DNA of 20,093 bases from Campylobacter ureolyticus ACS-301-V-Sch3b (GCF_000413435.1 NZ_KE340332.1:1-20093); one strand, 5' to 3'. Positions 1-8,534 are shown, numbered from the stretch's first letter. A program made the numbers and translations. The notes: a model not told the origin generated them from the sequence alone.

Positions 1-28
1 AGAGAGAGAGAGAGAGAGAGAGAGAGAG
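1..28. repeat. (AG)14 dinucleotide tract at the window edge
   Basis: The first 28 bases are fourteen perfect AG units, followed by CCG at 29-31. The tract is cut by the window edge, so its full length is unknown. In the frame of virB2 it reads as alternating Glu and Arg; no frame of an AG repeat contains a stop codon. It may be a slippage-prone repeat within the 5' part of virB2, or an assembly or sequencing artefact at a contig end. Confidence 0.9.
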
Positions 29-382
29 CCGTTATTTGATAATGGTTATCAAAAATTAACACTTCTTTCAAAACCTTCTTTTCTTTCTAAACTTTCAAAA
101 CACAATAGTTTAAGCTATCTTTTTATAGCTTTATTTTTAGTAACATTAATTTTTCCAGATTCTGTTCTTGCAGCAGGTGGAATGGAAAAAGCAAAATCAC
201 TACTTGAAAAAGTAGCTGAATGGCTCCGATATGTTTCAATCGCTACAGTTACGATCGCTATTTTAGTTGTTGGCTATAAAGTTCTTTTTGGTGGAAGAAC
301 TATCCAAGAATGCACCCCAATCATTATTGGTGCCTTAATTATTGCAAGTGCCAGTGAAGTCGCACAACTTTTAATGAGCTAA
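2..382 (+). CDS. virB2: VirB2-like major pilin (5'-partial, open to window edge)
   Basis: VirB2 is the pilin subunit of the conjugative T4SS pilus. An ATG at 182 would give a 66-residue protein without a signal peptide, but the same frame is open back to base 2. The upstream part encodes a long signal sequence: a Lys/Ser-rich stretch, a hydrophobic core YLFIALFLVTLIF (about 116-154) and a likely cleavage site after DSVLA or DSVLAA. The mature part has the usual VirB2 form: a short amphipathic start (GGMEKAKSLLEKV), a hydrophobic segment, a GYKVLFGG loop and a second hydrophobic segment IIIGALIIASASEVAQLL. There is no in-frame ATG, GTG or TTG between 29 and 181, so the start lies upstream of the visible sequence or before the AG tract. 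It lies 6 bases before virB3/4, consistent with the usual B2-B3-B4 order. Confidence 0.82.
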   Translation, partial: EREREREREPLFDNGYQKLTLLSKPSFLSKLSKHNSLSYLFIALFLVTLIFPDSVLAAGGMEKAKSLLEKVAEWLRYVSIATVTIAILVVGYKVLFGGRTIQECTPIIIGALIIASASEVAQLLMS

Positions 383-388
383 AAAATT

Positions 389-3157
389 ATGGAAGTCATT
401 TATAAGGCTTTGACAAGACCAGCTATGATTTTTGGAGTTCCAATAACTCCATTTTTTATAGCTTGTGCCATCATATGTTTAACAAGCTTATATACAAATT
501 TAATTTTTCTTTCATTTCTGCCAGTTGTTATTTTTATTATGAAAGAAATAACAAAAAAAGATGATTTCATTTTTAAATTACTTTTTCTAAAAATAAGCTT
601 TTTTACAAATCCAAGTTCTAAAAAATTTAGCAGTGGTAAAAAAGCATATATCACAAATCAATATTCTAACAATAATCATATAAATTTTAATATGCCTAAA
701 TTAAGTATTATAGGGCTTGATAAGGTTCCAAATATCAGCAAATATCTACCTTATCAAACACTCGCGGACAATGTTGTAATAACTAAAAACTTTGACATAA
801 TGGCAACTTGGCACATAAATGGAATAAGTTTTGAAGTTGAAAATGAAAATTTTATAGAATTCAACAAACAAAAAATCAATATGTTTTTAAGACAATTTGA
901 TGCTAAAAATGTTTCTTTTTATATCCATAGTGTTAGGACTAATACTTGGGATAAATTTGATGGAATATTTAAAAATGAATTTTTATCAAATCTGAATAAA
1001 AAATATTACGATGGCTTTAGTAAAAATGATTTAAAAAATAATAGCTTTTATTTAACTGCAATATATTCTCCACTTACTACTAAAGCTCTAAGATCTAGTT
1101 TTATAAAAGATAGTCTAGATAAAAGAGTTAAAGAGCTAAATAATTTTATTAGAGCTTTTGAAAACTTTGCTATTACTATTGAGTCAAATTTTAATGATTT
1201 TGGCATTAAAAGGCTAAAAAATTATGAAATTAAAGGTCAAAAATATTCAGAACAACTTGAATTTTATAATTTTTTAATCTCAGGCGAATTTCAAAAAGTA
1301 AGAACACCAAACGCACCAATTTATGAGTATTTAACTGGAAATTTGACTGACATAATGTTTGGAAATTCAACTGCACAATTAAATTACAATGATGGAAGAA
1401 AAAAATTCATAAAAGCGATAGAAATAAAAGATTATCCAGGTGAAAGTTTTTCAGGTATTTTTGATCTTTTAATGTATGAAGACATAGAATATATTATGAC
1501 ACAAAGTTTTGTTCCAATGCCAAAAGTGGAAGCAAAAGGAAATATCGATAAACAAAGAAAAAGATTAGTTGCCGCAGAAGATGATGCAATAAGTCAAATT
1601 GAAGAATTAGATACCGCATTAGATAATTTAGTCAGCGGAGAATTAAATTTTGGAAAATATCATCTTTCTTTAGTGGTTTTTGGCGATAGTGTAAGTGAAG
1701 TTGAAAAAAATGCAAATAAAATAATGAAACCTTTGGGAGATTTGGGTTTTTTGACAACATTAGCTAGTATTGCACTACCTGCTACATATTTTTCGCAATT
1801 TCCAGCTAATTTTGGCATTAGACCAAGAATTCATACATTATCTACTTTAAATTTTGCTAGTTTAGTATCCTTCCATAATTTCGCAAAAGGTAAGAGAAGC
1901 AATAACCAATGGGGAGATGCAGTAACAATATTTAAAACACCAAATAAACAGCCATTCTACTTTAATTTTCACGAAACTAGAAAAAATAAAAAAGACTTTT
2001 CTAGCGACACTTTTTTATTGGCAAATACTTTAATTATTGGAAAAAGTGGTGGGGGAAAAACAGTTCTTATGGGGTTTTTATTAGATCAACTTCAGAAATA
2101 TGCAGATAAAAATACTTTTGCACCAGGAACACCTGAAGATAAAAAGAATGCTACATTTTTCTTTTTAGACAAAGATAAAGGTGCTAGTGCAAACATATTT
2201 GCAAGTGGCGGAAAGTATTTGACAATAGATGCTGGAAAACCAACTGGTTTCAATCCTTTTATGGTAGATAATACAGCAGAAAATATTAGAAAATTACAAA
2301 CCTTAATGAAAATGCTTGTAACCAGAAATGATGAAATTTTAACCACACTAGAAGAAGAAAGCTTAAATAATGCTGTAACTTATATAATGCATCATTTTGA
2401 AAAAGATGAAAGAAATTATGGAATTTCTTTAATGCTAGAACACTTAACAGAACGAAATGATGAAAGAAATTCTTTAAAATCTCGTTTAAAACTTTGGTCA
2501 CAAGACAATAAATTTGGCTGGGTATTCGATAATGAAATAGATGAGCTTAATTTCAATGATACAGATGTAAACATATATGGAATTGACGGAACAGATTTAT
2601 TAAAAGATAGTGAAATAAATTGTATGGTTGCCTACTATATTCTTTGGAGAATTATGGATTTAACCGATGGAAGAAGATTTGGACTATTAGTTGATGAAGC
2701 TTGGGATTGGATACAAAATGAAATAGTTGCAAAGGAAGTTTTTAATAAGCAAAAAACCATTAGAAAACAAAATGGTTTTGTAGTTCTTGGAACCCAAAGC
2801 GTAGAAGATTTTGCAAAGTCAAAAATAGCAACAGCGGTAATAGAACAAAGTGCAACAATACTACTTTTAGCTAATCCACAAGCAAAAAAAGTGGATTATG
2901 TAGATAGATTAAACTTAAGTGAAGAAGAATTTGAGTTTGTAAAAAACGTAGATCCAAATAAATATAAATTTCTAGTTAGAAAAAATACTGGCGAAAAATC
3001 AATTGTAAGTTTAGATTTGAGCAGTGTTGGAAAAGAAAATCTAGCAATTCTTTCTACTGGCTCTACCTTTGTTGATGAAGTTGAAAAAATAATCAACGAT
3101 AAATCTAAAAATTATGATGAAAAATTAGAAAATTTAAAAAACCTTTATAGGAGTTAA
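389..3157 (+). CDS. virB4: VirB3-VirB4 fusion, T4SS assembly ATPase
   Basis: This 922-residue protein joins two T4SS parts usually made separately. Residues 1 to about 75 look like VirB3: the start has the ALTRPAMIFGVPITPFF pattern of VirB3 followed by hydrophobic membrane segments to about residue 50. The rest is VirB4 (CagE/TrbE family), the ATPase that powers pilus assembly and substrate transfer at the inner membrane. The Walker A motif GKSGGGKT is at residues 551-558, and the Walker B motif FGLLVDEAWDW has Asp769-Glu770. A downstream segment KQNGFVVLGTQSVEDF is typical of VirB4. VirB3-VirB4 fusions are known from Campylobacter plasmids such as pTet (cmgB3/4). The frame is intact with no sign of decay. 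It ends 2 bases before the next gene, whose AGGAG ribosome site overlaps the end of this gene. Confidence 0.96.
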   Translation: MEVIYKALTRPAMIFGVPITPFFIACAIICLTSLYTNLIFLSFLPVVIFIMKEITKKDDFIFKLLFLKISFFTNPSSKKFSSGKKAYITNQYSNNNHINFNMPKLSIIGLDKVPNISKYLPYQTLADNVVITKNFDIMATWHINGISFEVENENFIEFNKQKINMFLRQFDAKNVSFYIHSVRTNTWDKFDGIFKNEFLSNLNKKYYDGFSKNDLKNNSFYLTAIYSPLTTKALRSSFIKDSLDKRVKELNNFIRAFENFAITIESNFNDFGIKRLKNYEIKGQKYSEQLEFYNFLISGEFQKVRTPNAPIYEYLTGNLTDIMFGNSTAQLNYNDGRKKFIKAIEIKDYPGESFSGIFDLLMYEDIEYIMTQSFVPMPKVEAKGNIDKQRKRLVAAEDDAISQIEELDTALDNLVSGELNFGKYHLSLVVFGDSVSEVEKNANKIMKPLGDLGFLTTLASIALPATYFSQFPANFGIRPRIHTLSTLNFASLVSFHNFAKGKRSNNQWGDAVTIFKTPNKQPFYFNFHETRKNKKDFSSDTFLLANTLIIGKSGGGKTVLMGFLLDQLQKYADKNTFAPGTPEDKKNATFFFLDKDKGASANIFASGGKYLTIDAGKPTGFNPFMVDNTAENIRKLQTLMKMLVTRNDEILTTLEEESLNNAVTYIMHHFEKDERNYGISLMLEHLTERNDERNSLKSRLKLWSQDNKFGWVFDNEIDELNFNDTDVNIYGIDGTDLLKDSEINCMVAYYILWRIMDLTDGRRFGLLVDEAWDWIQNEIVAKEVFNKQKTIRKQNGFVVLGTQSVEDFAKSKIATAVIEQSATILLLANPQAKKVDYVDRLNLSEEEFEFVKNVDPNKYKFLVRKNTGEKSIVSLDLSSVGKENLAILSTGSTFVDEVEKIINDKSKNYDEKLENLKNLYRS

Positions 3158-3159
3158 AG

Positions 3160-3510
3160 ATGTTTAAAAAAGATAAAAATATTTTAGAAGATTTGCAAAT
3201 AGCATTAAAAGATATTCAAATAGAGCTATTAGAAATAAAATCTGAAATTAAAATTTTGAAATATGATGAAGTTATCGCAAAAAATAATGAAATAACAGAA
3301 GCCTACAATAATGAAGTTTTTAGAACCACTGCTAAATTTATATCAGATGATGTTGAATATATTAAAGATTTTGCCAAAAAAATCAAATACGAAATAACGA
3401 ATATAAAAAATTCTCTAGAAATAATAGATGGCAAAGTAATAAATGGTTTTATTTTAAAAGATAAAGAAGATGATCCAGACCTAGAAGACAATCCAGACTT
3501 TGTAATTTAA
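3160..3510 (+). CDS. Small acidic coiled-coil protein in the T4SS operon
   Basis: A 116-residue protein I do not recognise as a named family. Residues about 1-40 form a strong heptad pattern of Leu/Ile with Lys/Glu (ILEDLQIALKDIQIELLEI), predicting a coiled coil; a second helical stretch spans about 65-95. The C-terminus is very acidic (EDDPDLEDNPDF). There is no signal peptide or membrane segment, so it is probably cytoplasmic. An AGGAG site lies 6 bases before the ATG and the gene follows virB3/4 by only 2 bases, so it is translated with the T4SS genes. A role as an accessory or chaperone partner of VirB4 is possible but is inference from position only. Confidence 0.75.
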   Translation: MFKKDKNILEDLQIALKDIQIELLEIKSEIKILKYDEVIAKNNEITEAYNNEVFRTTAKFISDDVEYIKDFAKKIKYEITNIKNSLEIIDGKVINGFILKDKEDDPDLEDNPDFVI

Positions 3511-3520
3511 AGGATAAAAA

Positions 3521-3652
3521 ATGCAAGATTTAATAAAAATTTTCACACATAGTATAGGCGGACACAAAGTAAATGCACGAGATGTGTGGGAGACAAAACA
3601 AGAATTGTTAAATGAAAGATACGAATTTTATTTTAATAAGGAATCAAAATGA
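3521..3652 (+). CDS. 43-residue protein resembling the start of an AntA-type antirepressor
   Basis: The ATG at 3521 is preceded by AAAGGATAAAAA, almost the same leader as before the genes at 8535 and 16634, and the frame ends at TGA 3650-3652, overlapping the virB5 ATG by 4 bases. This leader and coupling support a real gene. The segment HSIGGHKVNARDVWETKQ resembles the N-terminal region of phage AntA/AntB antirepressors, which typically carry a V-N/S-A-R-D/E-L-x-E motif. The remainder of such a domain is missing. It may be a truncated regulator remnant or a small independent protein whose similarity is accidental; the match is short and was made by eye. Confidence 0.55.
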   Translation: MQDLIKIFTHSIGGHKVNARDVWETKQELLNERYEFYFNKESK

Positions 3653-4473
3653 AAAACAAATTTACAAATATCACAGACAATCCTAGCATTAGCCCTGCAA
3701 AAACAGATACTGAGAAAATTAAAAAAATTCTTTTTATTACTTTAACTTCTTTATTTTTAAGTTCAAATTCATTAAGTGCAAGTGGTATTCCAGTAGTTGA
3801 TGCTGCTGCAAATGCTCAAATGACTACTCAAAATTTAAAACAAATTGCAGAGTGGGCAAAAGAAGCTAAAAGGTGGGTAGATACTACAACTCACTATTCT
3901 GCACAATTAAATGCATATGCAAAACAACTTGCAACTCAAAGCGGTGTGAGAGATGTTACTTCTTTTTTAGAAGAAGCAAAAGATGTGTATGATGAAGCGA
4001 AGAAAGTTGGAACAACTCTTGGAGAGTTAAAAGATTTTAAAAATAGCGGAAAAGATAGTATCAGCTCAAAAGTTAAAAAATTGATGGATAAGTTTTTTGA
4101 ATATGACTATTGTAAAGATATTGTTGATGTAGATAAAACTACGCAAAATATTTGCTATCAAAAAAGAAGTGCAAACATAGAAGATATTGTTTTTTATAAA
4201 GAAAGAAGCGACACAATAGGTATGTATTCGAAAAATATAAATAAATTAGCTAAAAAACTACAAAAAAGTAAAGATATTAAAGAAAGCTCTGATTTAAACA
4301 ATGCAATACAAGCTCAAGTTGCACTTATGCAAGCAGAAAAAATTCAAATAGATTTATATGCTAAACAAAGGGAAAATTCAAAAAATATTATGGAAGATAG
4401 AGAGTTAGAAAATAGAACTAATCGTCTTATGAATAACTATATTGATTGGGGTTCGTTTGACCCTTATAACTAA
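3649..4473 (+). CDS. virB5: VirB5-like minor pilin / pilus-tip protein
   Basis: VirB5 proteins sit at the tip of the T pilus and help contact the recipient cell. This 274-residue protein has a hydrophobic export segment KKILFITLTSLFLSS (about residues 25-39) followed by SLSASG, where signal peptidase could cut. After it comes GIPVVDAAANAQ, a pattern typical of the mature start of VirB5/TrbJ proteins, and then long helices (QNLKQIAEWAKEAKRW and a Gln/Lys-rich C-terminal helix around 215-250). Two cysteines in the middle (DYCKDI and NICYQK) could form a disulphide. The 24-residue polar stretch before the export segment is unusually long, but there is no internal Met to shorten it. Its position between virB4 and virB6 supports the call. 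Confidence 0.85.
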   Translation: MKNKFTNITDNPSISPAKTDTEKIKKILFITLTSLFLSSNSLSASGIPVVDAAANAQMTTQNLKQIAEWAKEAKRWVDTTTHYSAQLNAYAKQLATQSGVRDVTSFLEEAKDVYDEAKKVGTTLGELKDFKNSGKDSISSKVKKLMDKFFEYDYCKDIVDVDKTTQNICYQKRSANIEDIVFYKERSDTIGMYSKNINKLAKKLQKSKDIKESSDLNNAIQAQVALMQAEKIQIDLYAKQRENSKNIMEDRELENRTNRLMNNYIDWGSFDPYN

Positions 4474-4488
4474 TTTTAGAGTATAAAA

Positions 4489-5526
4489 ATGCCACCAAAA
4501 GAAATTCATAGTGATAATCTCATAACAAGTATACTTAAAAGTATAGATAATTTTTTCATAGAAAATACTGGGTATAACTCTACTATTGAAAAAAACATTG
4601 ACAATCTGATCAGTGTTTTACTAACTATCGTAGGAACTTATTTGCTTTGTTGGATTATATATCGTGGTTACAAAATTCTTTGGGGAAAATCAAATGATAA
4701 TTTCAAAGATTTTTTATGGGATGCTTTTTTAAAATTTATTTTTATATATATTTGTATGTTTCCAAATGAATGGATAAGTCTAATTAAAGAAGCCATAAGA
4801 GGTTTCAGAGAATATGTTTTGATAGATAGTTATTATATGTCTGTTCCCAATCAATTACAGCATTATTACAATATTACAAGAGCAATTACAATTAATTTTA
4901 TAGGACATTCTAGTAATTTTGAATTTTTAGCTGCTTTATTATATTCGATAGTGGCTTGGATTGGTTTTTTTATAGGTGCGTTTGGACTATTTTTTGCACT
5001 TATAACAAATACTGTATCTTTTTACATATTACTTTTTATCGCACCAATTGCATTTTATGGGCTGATTTTTGGATCTTTTTTAAAAAATATATTTACTCAA
5101 TGGGTTACTATGATTTTATCAAATATTATCACTTTATTTTTTATACATATATTTTGTGGATATGCTCTAAAATTAATAAATAGCTACACAACTACAGCAT
5201 TAAATCAAATCGGTGTTAAAGATATTCCGCATTACAATGTAGCCATAGTTTGTATATTTGCAGGAATTTGTTTAAAGGTTTTTGTTGATTTGGTGCTTAG
5301 TTTAGCTGAAAAAATGACAAATGTAAGTTTAGAATCCGCAAGCAGAGGTGCTATAAAAGGTGGAATGGCTACTTTAGGTGCAAATTTAGGCTTTGGTGCT
5401 TTAGCCACTAAAAGAGCTACGAAAGGCTTATTGTTTGGTGCAAAAGGCTCAGCAAGAGCTTATGATGGCATAAAAACAGGTGGAAAATTCATTTTAGACA
5501 AAATTAGAAAAACAGGTGGTAGATAA
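4489..5526 (+). CDS. virB6: VirB6-like inner-membrane channel protein
   Basis: VirB6 (TrbL/VirB6 family) is the polytopic inner-membrane component of the T4SS channel. This 345-residue protein has about six hydrophobic segments near residues 39-58, 78-92, 146-172, 176-198, 203-228 and 250-272. A short amphipathic N-terminus precedes them and a Gly/Ala/Lys/Arg-rich tail of about 65 residues follows, probably in the cytoplasm. The conserved-looking core ITNTVSFYILLFIAPIAFYG matches the VirB6 family, in which a membrane helix followed by a Pro break is usual. It lies 15 bases after virB5 and its TAA shares a base with the ATG of the lipoprotein gene virB7. Confidence 0.9.
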   Translation: MPPKEIHSDNLITSILKSIDNFFIENTGYNSTIEKNIDNLISVLLTIVGTYLLCWIIYRGYKILWGKSNDNFKDFLWDAFLKFIFIYICMFPNEWISLIKEAIRGFREYVLIDSYYMSVPNQLQHYYNITRAITINFIGHSSNFEFLAALLYSIVAWIGFFIGAFGLFFALITNTVSFYILLFIAPIAFYGLIFGSFLKNIFTQWVTMILSNIITLFFIHIFCGYALKLINSYTTTALNQIGVKDIPHYNVAIVCIFAGICLKVFVDLVLSLAEKMTNVSLESASRGAIKGGMATLGANLGFGALATKRATKGLLFGAKGSARAYDGIKTGGKFILDKIRKTGGR

Positions 5527-5711
5527 TGTATATAAATATAAAATCTATTAAAATGATATTTTTATTATTAAGTTTAACTTTTCTTTTTACTGGTTGCGTA
5601 GCAAAGACAAATACTTTACATAATGAAACAAGTGATTGGAATTTTTTATTTGATAGTGAAGAATTTGTTCCTATAAACAAAAATCAAAATATAAGCAAAA
5701 AGGCAATGTAA
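5526..5711 (+). CDS. virB7: VirB7-like small lipoprotein of the T4SS core
   Basis: This 61-residue protein has a typical lipoprotein signal: a basic start, the hydrophobic core MIFLLLSLTFLF and the lipobox FTGC with the lipidated cysteine at residue 24. The mature part is only about 38 residues. VirB7 lipoproteins bind VirB9 in the outer-membrane ring of the T4SS, and the gene order B6-B7-B8-B9 here is the standard one. The sequence itself is too short to identify by family. Both ends overlap neighbours by one base (TAATG arrangement), so translation is coupled. A second ATG in the frame at 5553 (residue 10) would leave a shorter but still possible signal peptide. Confidence 0.82.
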   Translation: MYINIKSIKMIFLLLSLTFLFTGCVAKTNTLHNETSDWNFLFDSEEFVPINKNQNISKKAM

Positions 5712-6388
5712 TGATAGACAATAATGACACAAAAACTGCTATAAGTTATGAAGCTAGTATCAGATATTTGGTTGAAAAATCAAATCGTAGAGCTTGGTTA
5801 ATAGCTTTTTTATCAATTTTTATATCAATTATAAGTGTTACAGCAGTTGTATTCTTAACGCCGTTAAAAAGTGTAGAGCCTTATGTTATAAGAGTTGACA
5901 ATACAACTGGAATGGTAGATATTATAACTTCTGTAAATCAGACAGAATTTGTATCTGACAATGAAGCATTAGATAAATATTTCACTACTTCTTATGTAAA
6001 AATTCGTGAAGGGTATTTTTATAATATTTTACAAAACGATTATACCACTGTTCAAATTTGGTCTAGTCCTGAAGTAAGCTCTGATTATTTAAAAATATAT
6101 GAAGGTGATAATTCTAGAGTGGATATTTTAAAAAATAGAACTGAAATAGATGTAGAAATTAATTCTGTTACTCTTGGAAATAGCAATGGAATGAAGATGG
6201 CTACTATAAGATTTAATCAAATTTATAAAGATGCGAAATCTCGCACAATTACAAATAAAAAAGCTAAAATTGTAACTCTTGCATATGATTATTCTCCACA
6301 ATCGTTAATGACAGAAAATGAAAGATTAATTAATCCACTAGGTTTTAAAGTTTTAACATATAGAGTTGATGATGAAGTGGAAAGGTAG
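5711..6388 (+). CDS. virB8: VirB8-like inner-membrane platform protein
   Basis: VirB8 is a bitopic inner-membrane protein with a periplasmic NTF2-like domain that nucleates assembly of the T4SS. This 225-residue protein has a cytoplasmic N-terminus (about 1-28), one membrane helix (about 29-50, WLIAFLSIFISIISVTAVVF) and a periplasmic domain. The start of that domain, PLKSVEPYVIRVDNTTG (51-67), is the family hallmark. Further family-like segments are the YFTTSYVKIREGYFY region and VTLAYDYSPQSLMTENERLINPLGFKVLTYRVD near the end. Length and layout are normal for VirB8. Confidence 0.95.
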   Translation: MIDNNDTKTAISYEASIRYLVEKSNRRAWLIAFLSIFISIISVTAVVFLTPLKSVEPYVIRVDNTTGMVDIITSVNQTEFVSDNEALDKYFTTSYVKIREGYFYNILQNDYTTVQIWSSPEVSSDYLKIYEGDNSRVDILKNRTEIDVEINSVTLGNSNGMKMATIRFNQIYKDAKSRTITNKKAKIVTLAYDYSPQSLMTENERLINPLGFKVLTYRVDDEVER

Positions 6389-6392
6389 TTTT

Positions 6393-7322
6393 ATGCATAA
6401 ATTTATATTTTTATTTATAATATTTTATTCAACTCTATTTGGAATAAGCATACCAAAAATATCAAAATTTGATAACAGAATAACTTTTGCAACATATAAC
6501 GCAAATGATGTTTTTCGGGTTAATTGCAAAAATGGTTTTGTTGCTATGTTGGAATTTAGCAAAGATGAAAGAATAATAAATATAGCTACTGGTTTTAGTG
6601 ATGGTTGGGAATTAATAGATAGAGAAAATTTTTTATTTATAAAACCAAAAGCATATATCATAAAACAAGAAGAACAAGTTTTAGCAGATCAAAATGGCGA
6701 TGAAGTAGAATTACAAAATAATGCAGTTATACAACCAAATTCTACAGATTGGAAAACAAACCTTATAGTCACTACAAATGAAAGAATTTATGTATTTGAC
6801 TTAGAAATCATAGAAGATAAAGATATAAATTATAAGGTAGAATTTTCATATCCTGATGAAATCAAACAAAAACAAAAAGACAAATTGGCAGAAGAAAAAA
6901 GAATAAAAGAAGTTCAAAAAAATAAAGAAAATATTGAAAACGAACTTAATAAAGTTACTATCCCTAAAAATTGGGATTTTTTAATGCATATTAATAAAGG
7001 AAGTGACACAATTTCACCAGATTTTGCATACGATGATGGAGTTTTCACATATTTAGGCTTTAATAATACAAAAACCATTCCATCTGTTTTCTTATATGAA
7101 AATGTAAATAAAAAATCAAAAGAAAGTATTTTAAATACACATTTAAAAAAAGATGGAAATTACGATGTATTAGTAATTCACAAAACAGCTCAGAAAATAC
7201 TTCTTAGAAGTGGTGATAAATTAGTTGGAATTTTCAATAATGGATATGCTAAAAATCCGCTTGATAAAACATATAACACTATAAATAGAAGCGTAGAAAG
7301 AGAGATTATAAAAGATGAGTAA
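6393..7322 (+). CDS. virB9: VirB9-like outer-membrane core protein
   Basis: VirB9 (CagX/TrbG family) is a periplasmic and outer-membrane-ring component of the T4SS core complex with VirB7 and VirB10. I chose the ATG at 6393 (309 residues) rather than the one at 6366, because the upstream start overlaps virB8 and buries the signal peptide. The 6393 start directly begins the signal peptide MHKFIFLFIIFYSTLFG and has GGAAAGG at 6379-6385 at good spacing. The mature protein starts with DNRITFATYNANDVFRV; the N-terminal domain also contains GWELIDRENFLFIKPKA and WKTNLIVTTNERIYVFDLEI, typical of VirB9. A charged helical linker (about 155-190) leads to the C-terminal domain, which binds VirB7 and VirB10 in the family. 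It overlaps virB10 by 8 bases. Confidence 0.93.
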   Translation: MHKFIFLFIIFYSTLFGISIPKISKFDNRITFATYNANDVFRVNCKNGFVAMLEFSKDERIINIATGFSDGWELIDRENFLFIKPKAYIIKQEEQVLADQNGDEVELQNNAVIQPNSTDWKTNLIVTTNERIYVFDLEIIEDKDINYKVEFSYPDEIKQKQKDKLAEEKRIKEVQKNKENIENELNKVTIPKNWDFLMHINKGSDTISPDFAYDDGVFTYLGFNNTKTIPSVFLYENVNKKSKESILNTHLKKDGNYDVLVIHKTAQKILLRSGDKLVGIFNNGYAKNPLDKTYNTINRSVEREIIKDE

Positions 7323-8526
7323 CGAAAAAAATAATAGTCAAAACGCTTTAAACAATAATGAAGAAAATAAAGAAGTAAAAACTAATATATCTGAATTAAA
7401 TGATGAAGCAATTAGCACTAAAAAACTTCAAAGCATAGGAATTATTGTTTTTGGAATAATTATCTTAATTCTTTTGGCTTTAAAATTTTTTTCTAATAAA
7501 AATAGTGATGAGCCAGTAAAAGAAACAGCAATTGGAACTAAAATAGAGCAAAAAGATTTCGATTTTAAAGAACCGCCAGTTAAAACATTTCAAGAACTAG
7601 TTTTAAAAGAAGAAAAGGAAGTAGAAACAAATGAAACATTACAAAATACTGATAATACAAACCCTTTCGTAATAGCACAAACAAAAACATCTTTTATGCC
7701 AAAGGTTTATAAAAGCTCTAGTTCTTTATTGATAAATAACTCCAACTCATCCTCAAATTCCAATAATTTAAGCGAAGAAGATAAACCTGTAGATTTTACC
7801 GATCCAAATTATAATTATAGTTTTGATGAAAATGGCAAAATAATAAGAACTCCAAAAAATGAATTTAATAAAGATTATGAACTTGGTGCTTTCACTCCAA
7901 AAATAGCAAAATTAAACAAATATGATCCAAATTTATTGCTACCAAAAGGCACTTATATAGGTTGTAGTTTAAATACAAAATTAGTAAGCACAATCAAAGG
8001 AAGTATATCTTGCACAGTTTCTGAAAACATATATTCTCAAAATGGAAACACGCTTTTAATTGAAAAAGGATCAAAAATATCAGGGTTTTTTAATAGCGGA
8101 CAATTAAATGATGGAATGGATAGAATTTTTGTCGTTTGGCAAGAAATTAGAACTCCGAACAATATAGATATACCAGTATCAAGTGGAGCAACTGATGAAC
8201 TTGGTGGAAGTGGAATTCAAGGCTATATAGACCATCATTGGCTCCAAAGATTTGGTGCTGCTATTTTGCTTAGTGTAATCGATGATGCTATGAATGTGGC
8301 TTTAAATGGTGGAACTGGAAATAGAAATAACCAAAACAAAGACTATACAGAAAATACAAGAGAGACAACAAGGGATATGGCTGATACTGCTTTACAAAAA
8401 TTTATAAATATCGAGCCTACTTTATATAGAAATCACGGGGATTTAGTAGCAGTTTATGTAAACAGAGATATTGATTTTAGTAAAGTTTATAAGCTTAATT
8501 ATATAGGTAATAAAATAATTAAATAG
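7315..8526 (+). CDS. virB10: VirB10-like envelope-spanning core protein
   Basis: VirB10 (TrbI family) spans from the inner membrane to the outer-membrane pore and responds to ATP use by the T4SS motors. This 403-residue protein has an Asn/Glu-rich cytoplasmic N-terminus, one membrane helix (about 41-59, IGIIVFGIIILILLALKFF), a flexible periplasmic linker rich in Lys/Glu/Ser/Asn, and a C-terminal TrbI domain. The linker lacks the Pro-rich stretches of many VirB10 proteins and instead holds a Ser/Asn run near residues 138-150. In the TrbI domain, GTYIGCSLNTKLVSTIKGSI, LLIEKGSKISGFF and RIFVVWQEIRTPNNIDIPV are typical, followed by the antenna region HHWLQRFGAAILLSVIDDA. It overlaps virB9 by 8 bases. 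Confidence 0.95.
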   Translation: MSNEKNNSQNALNNNEENKEVKTNISELNDEAISTKKLQSIGIIVFGIIILILLALKFFSNKNSDEPVKETAIGTKIEQKDFDFKEPPVKTFQELVLKEEKEVETNETLQNTDNTNPFVIAQTKTSFMPKVYKSSSSLLINNSNSSSNSNNLSEEDKPVDFTDPNYNYSFDENGKIIRTPKNEFNKDYELGAFTPKIAKLNKYDPNLLLPKGTYIGCSLNTKLVSTIKGSISCTVSENIYSQNGNTLLIEKGSKISGFFNSGQLNDGMDRIFVVWQEIRTPNNIDIPVSSGATDELGGSGIQGYIDHHWLQRFGAAILLSVIDDAMNVALNGGTGNRNNQNKDYTENTRETTRDMADTALQKFINIEPTLYRNHGDLVAVYVNRDIDFSKVYKLNYIGNKIIK

Positions 8527-8534
8527 GATAAAAA

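Noticed and set aside
182..382. ATG at 182 as the start of virB2
   Set aside because: It would remove the signal peptide that is plainly encoded directly upstream in the same frame, leaving a pilin that could not be exported.
4956..5183. 75-residue plus-strand frame inside virB6
   Set aside because: It lies in another frame of a gene encoding membrane helices; its Phe/Tyr/Cys-rich composition is typical of a frame-shifted hydrophobic segment.
6366..6392. Upstream ATG of virB9
   Set aside because: It adds residues MMMKWKGSF before a normal signal peptide and overlaps virB8; the ATG at 6393 has a better-spaced ribosome site.
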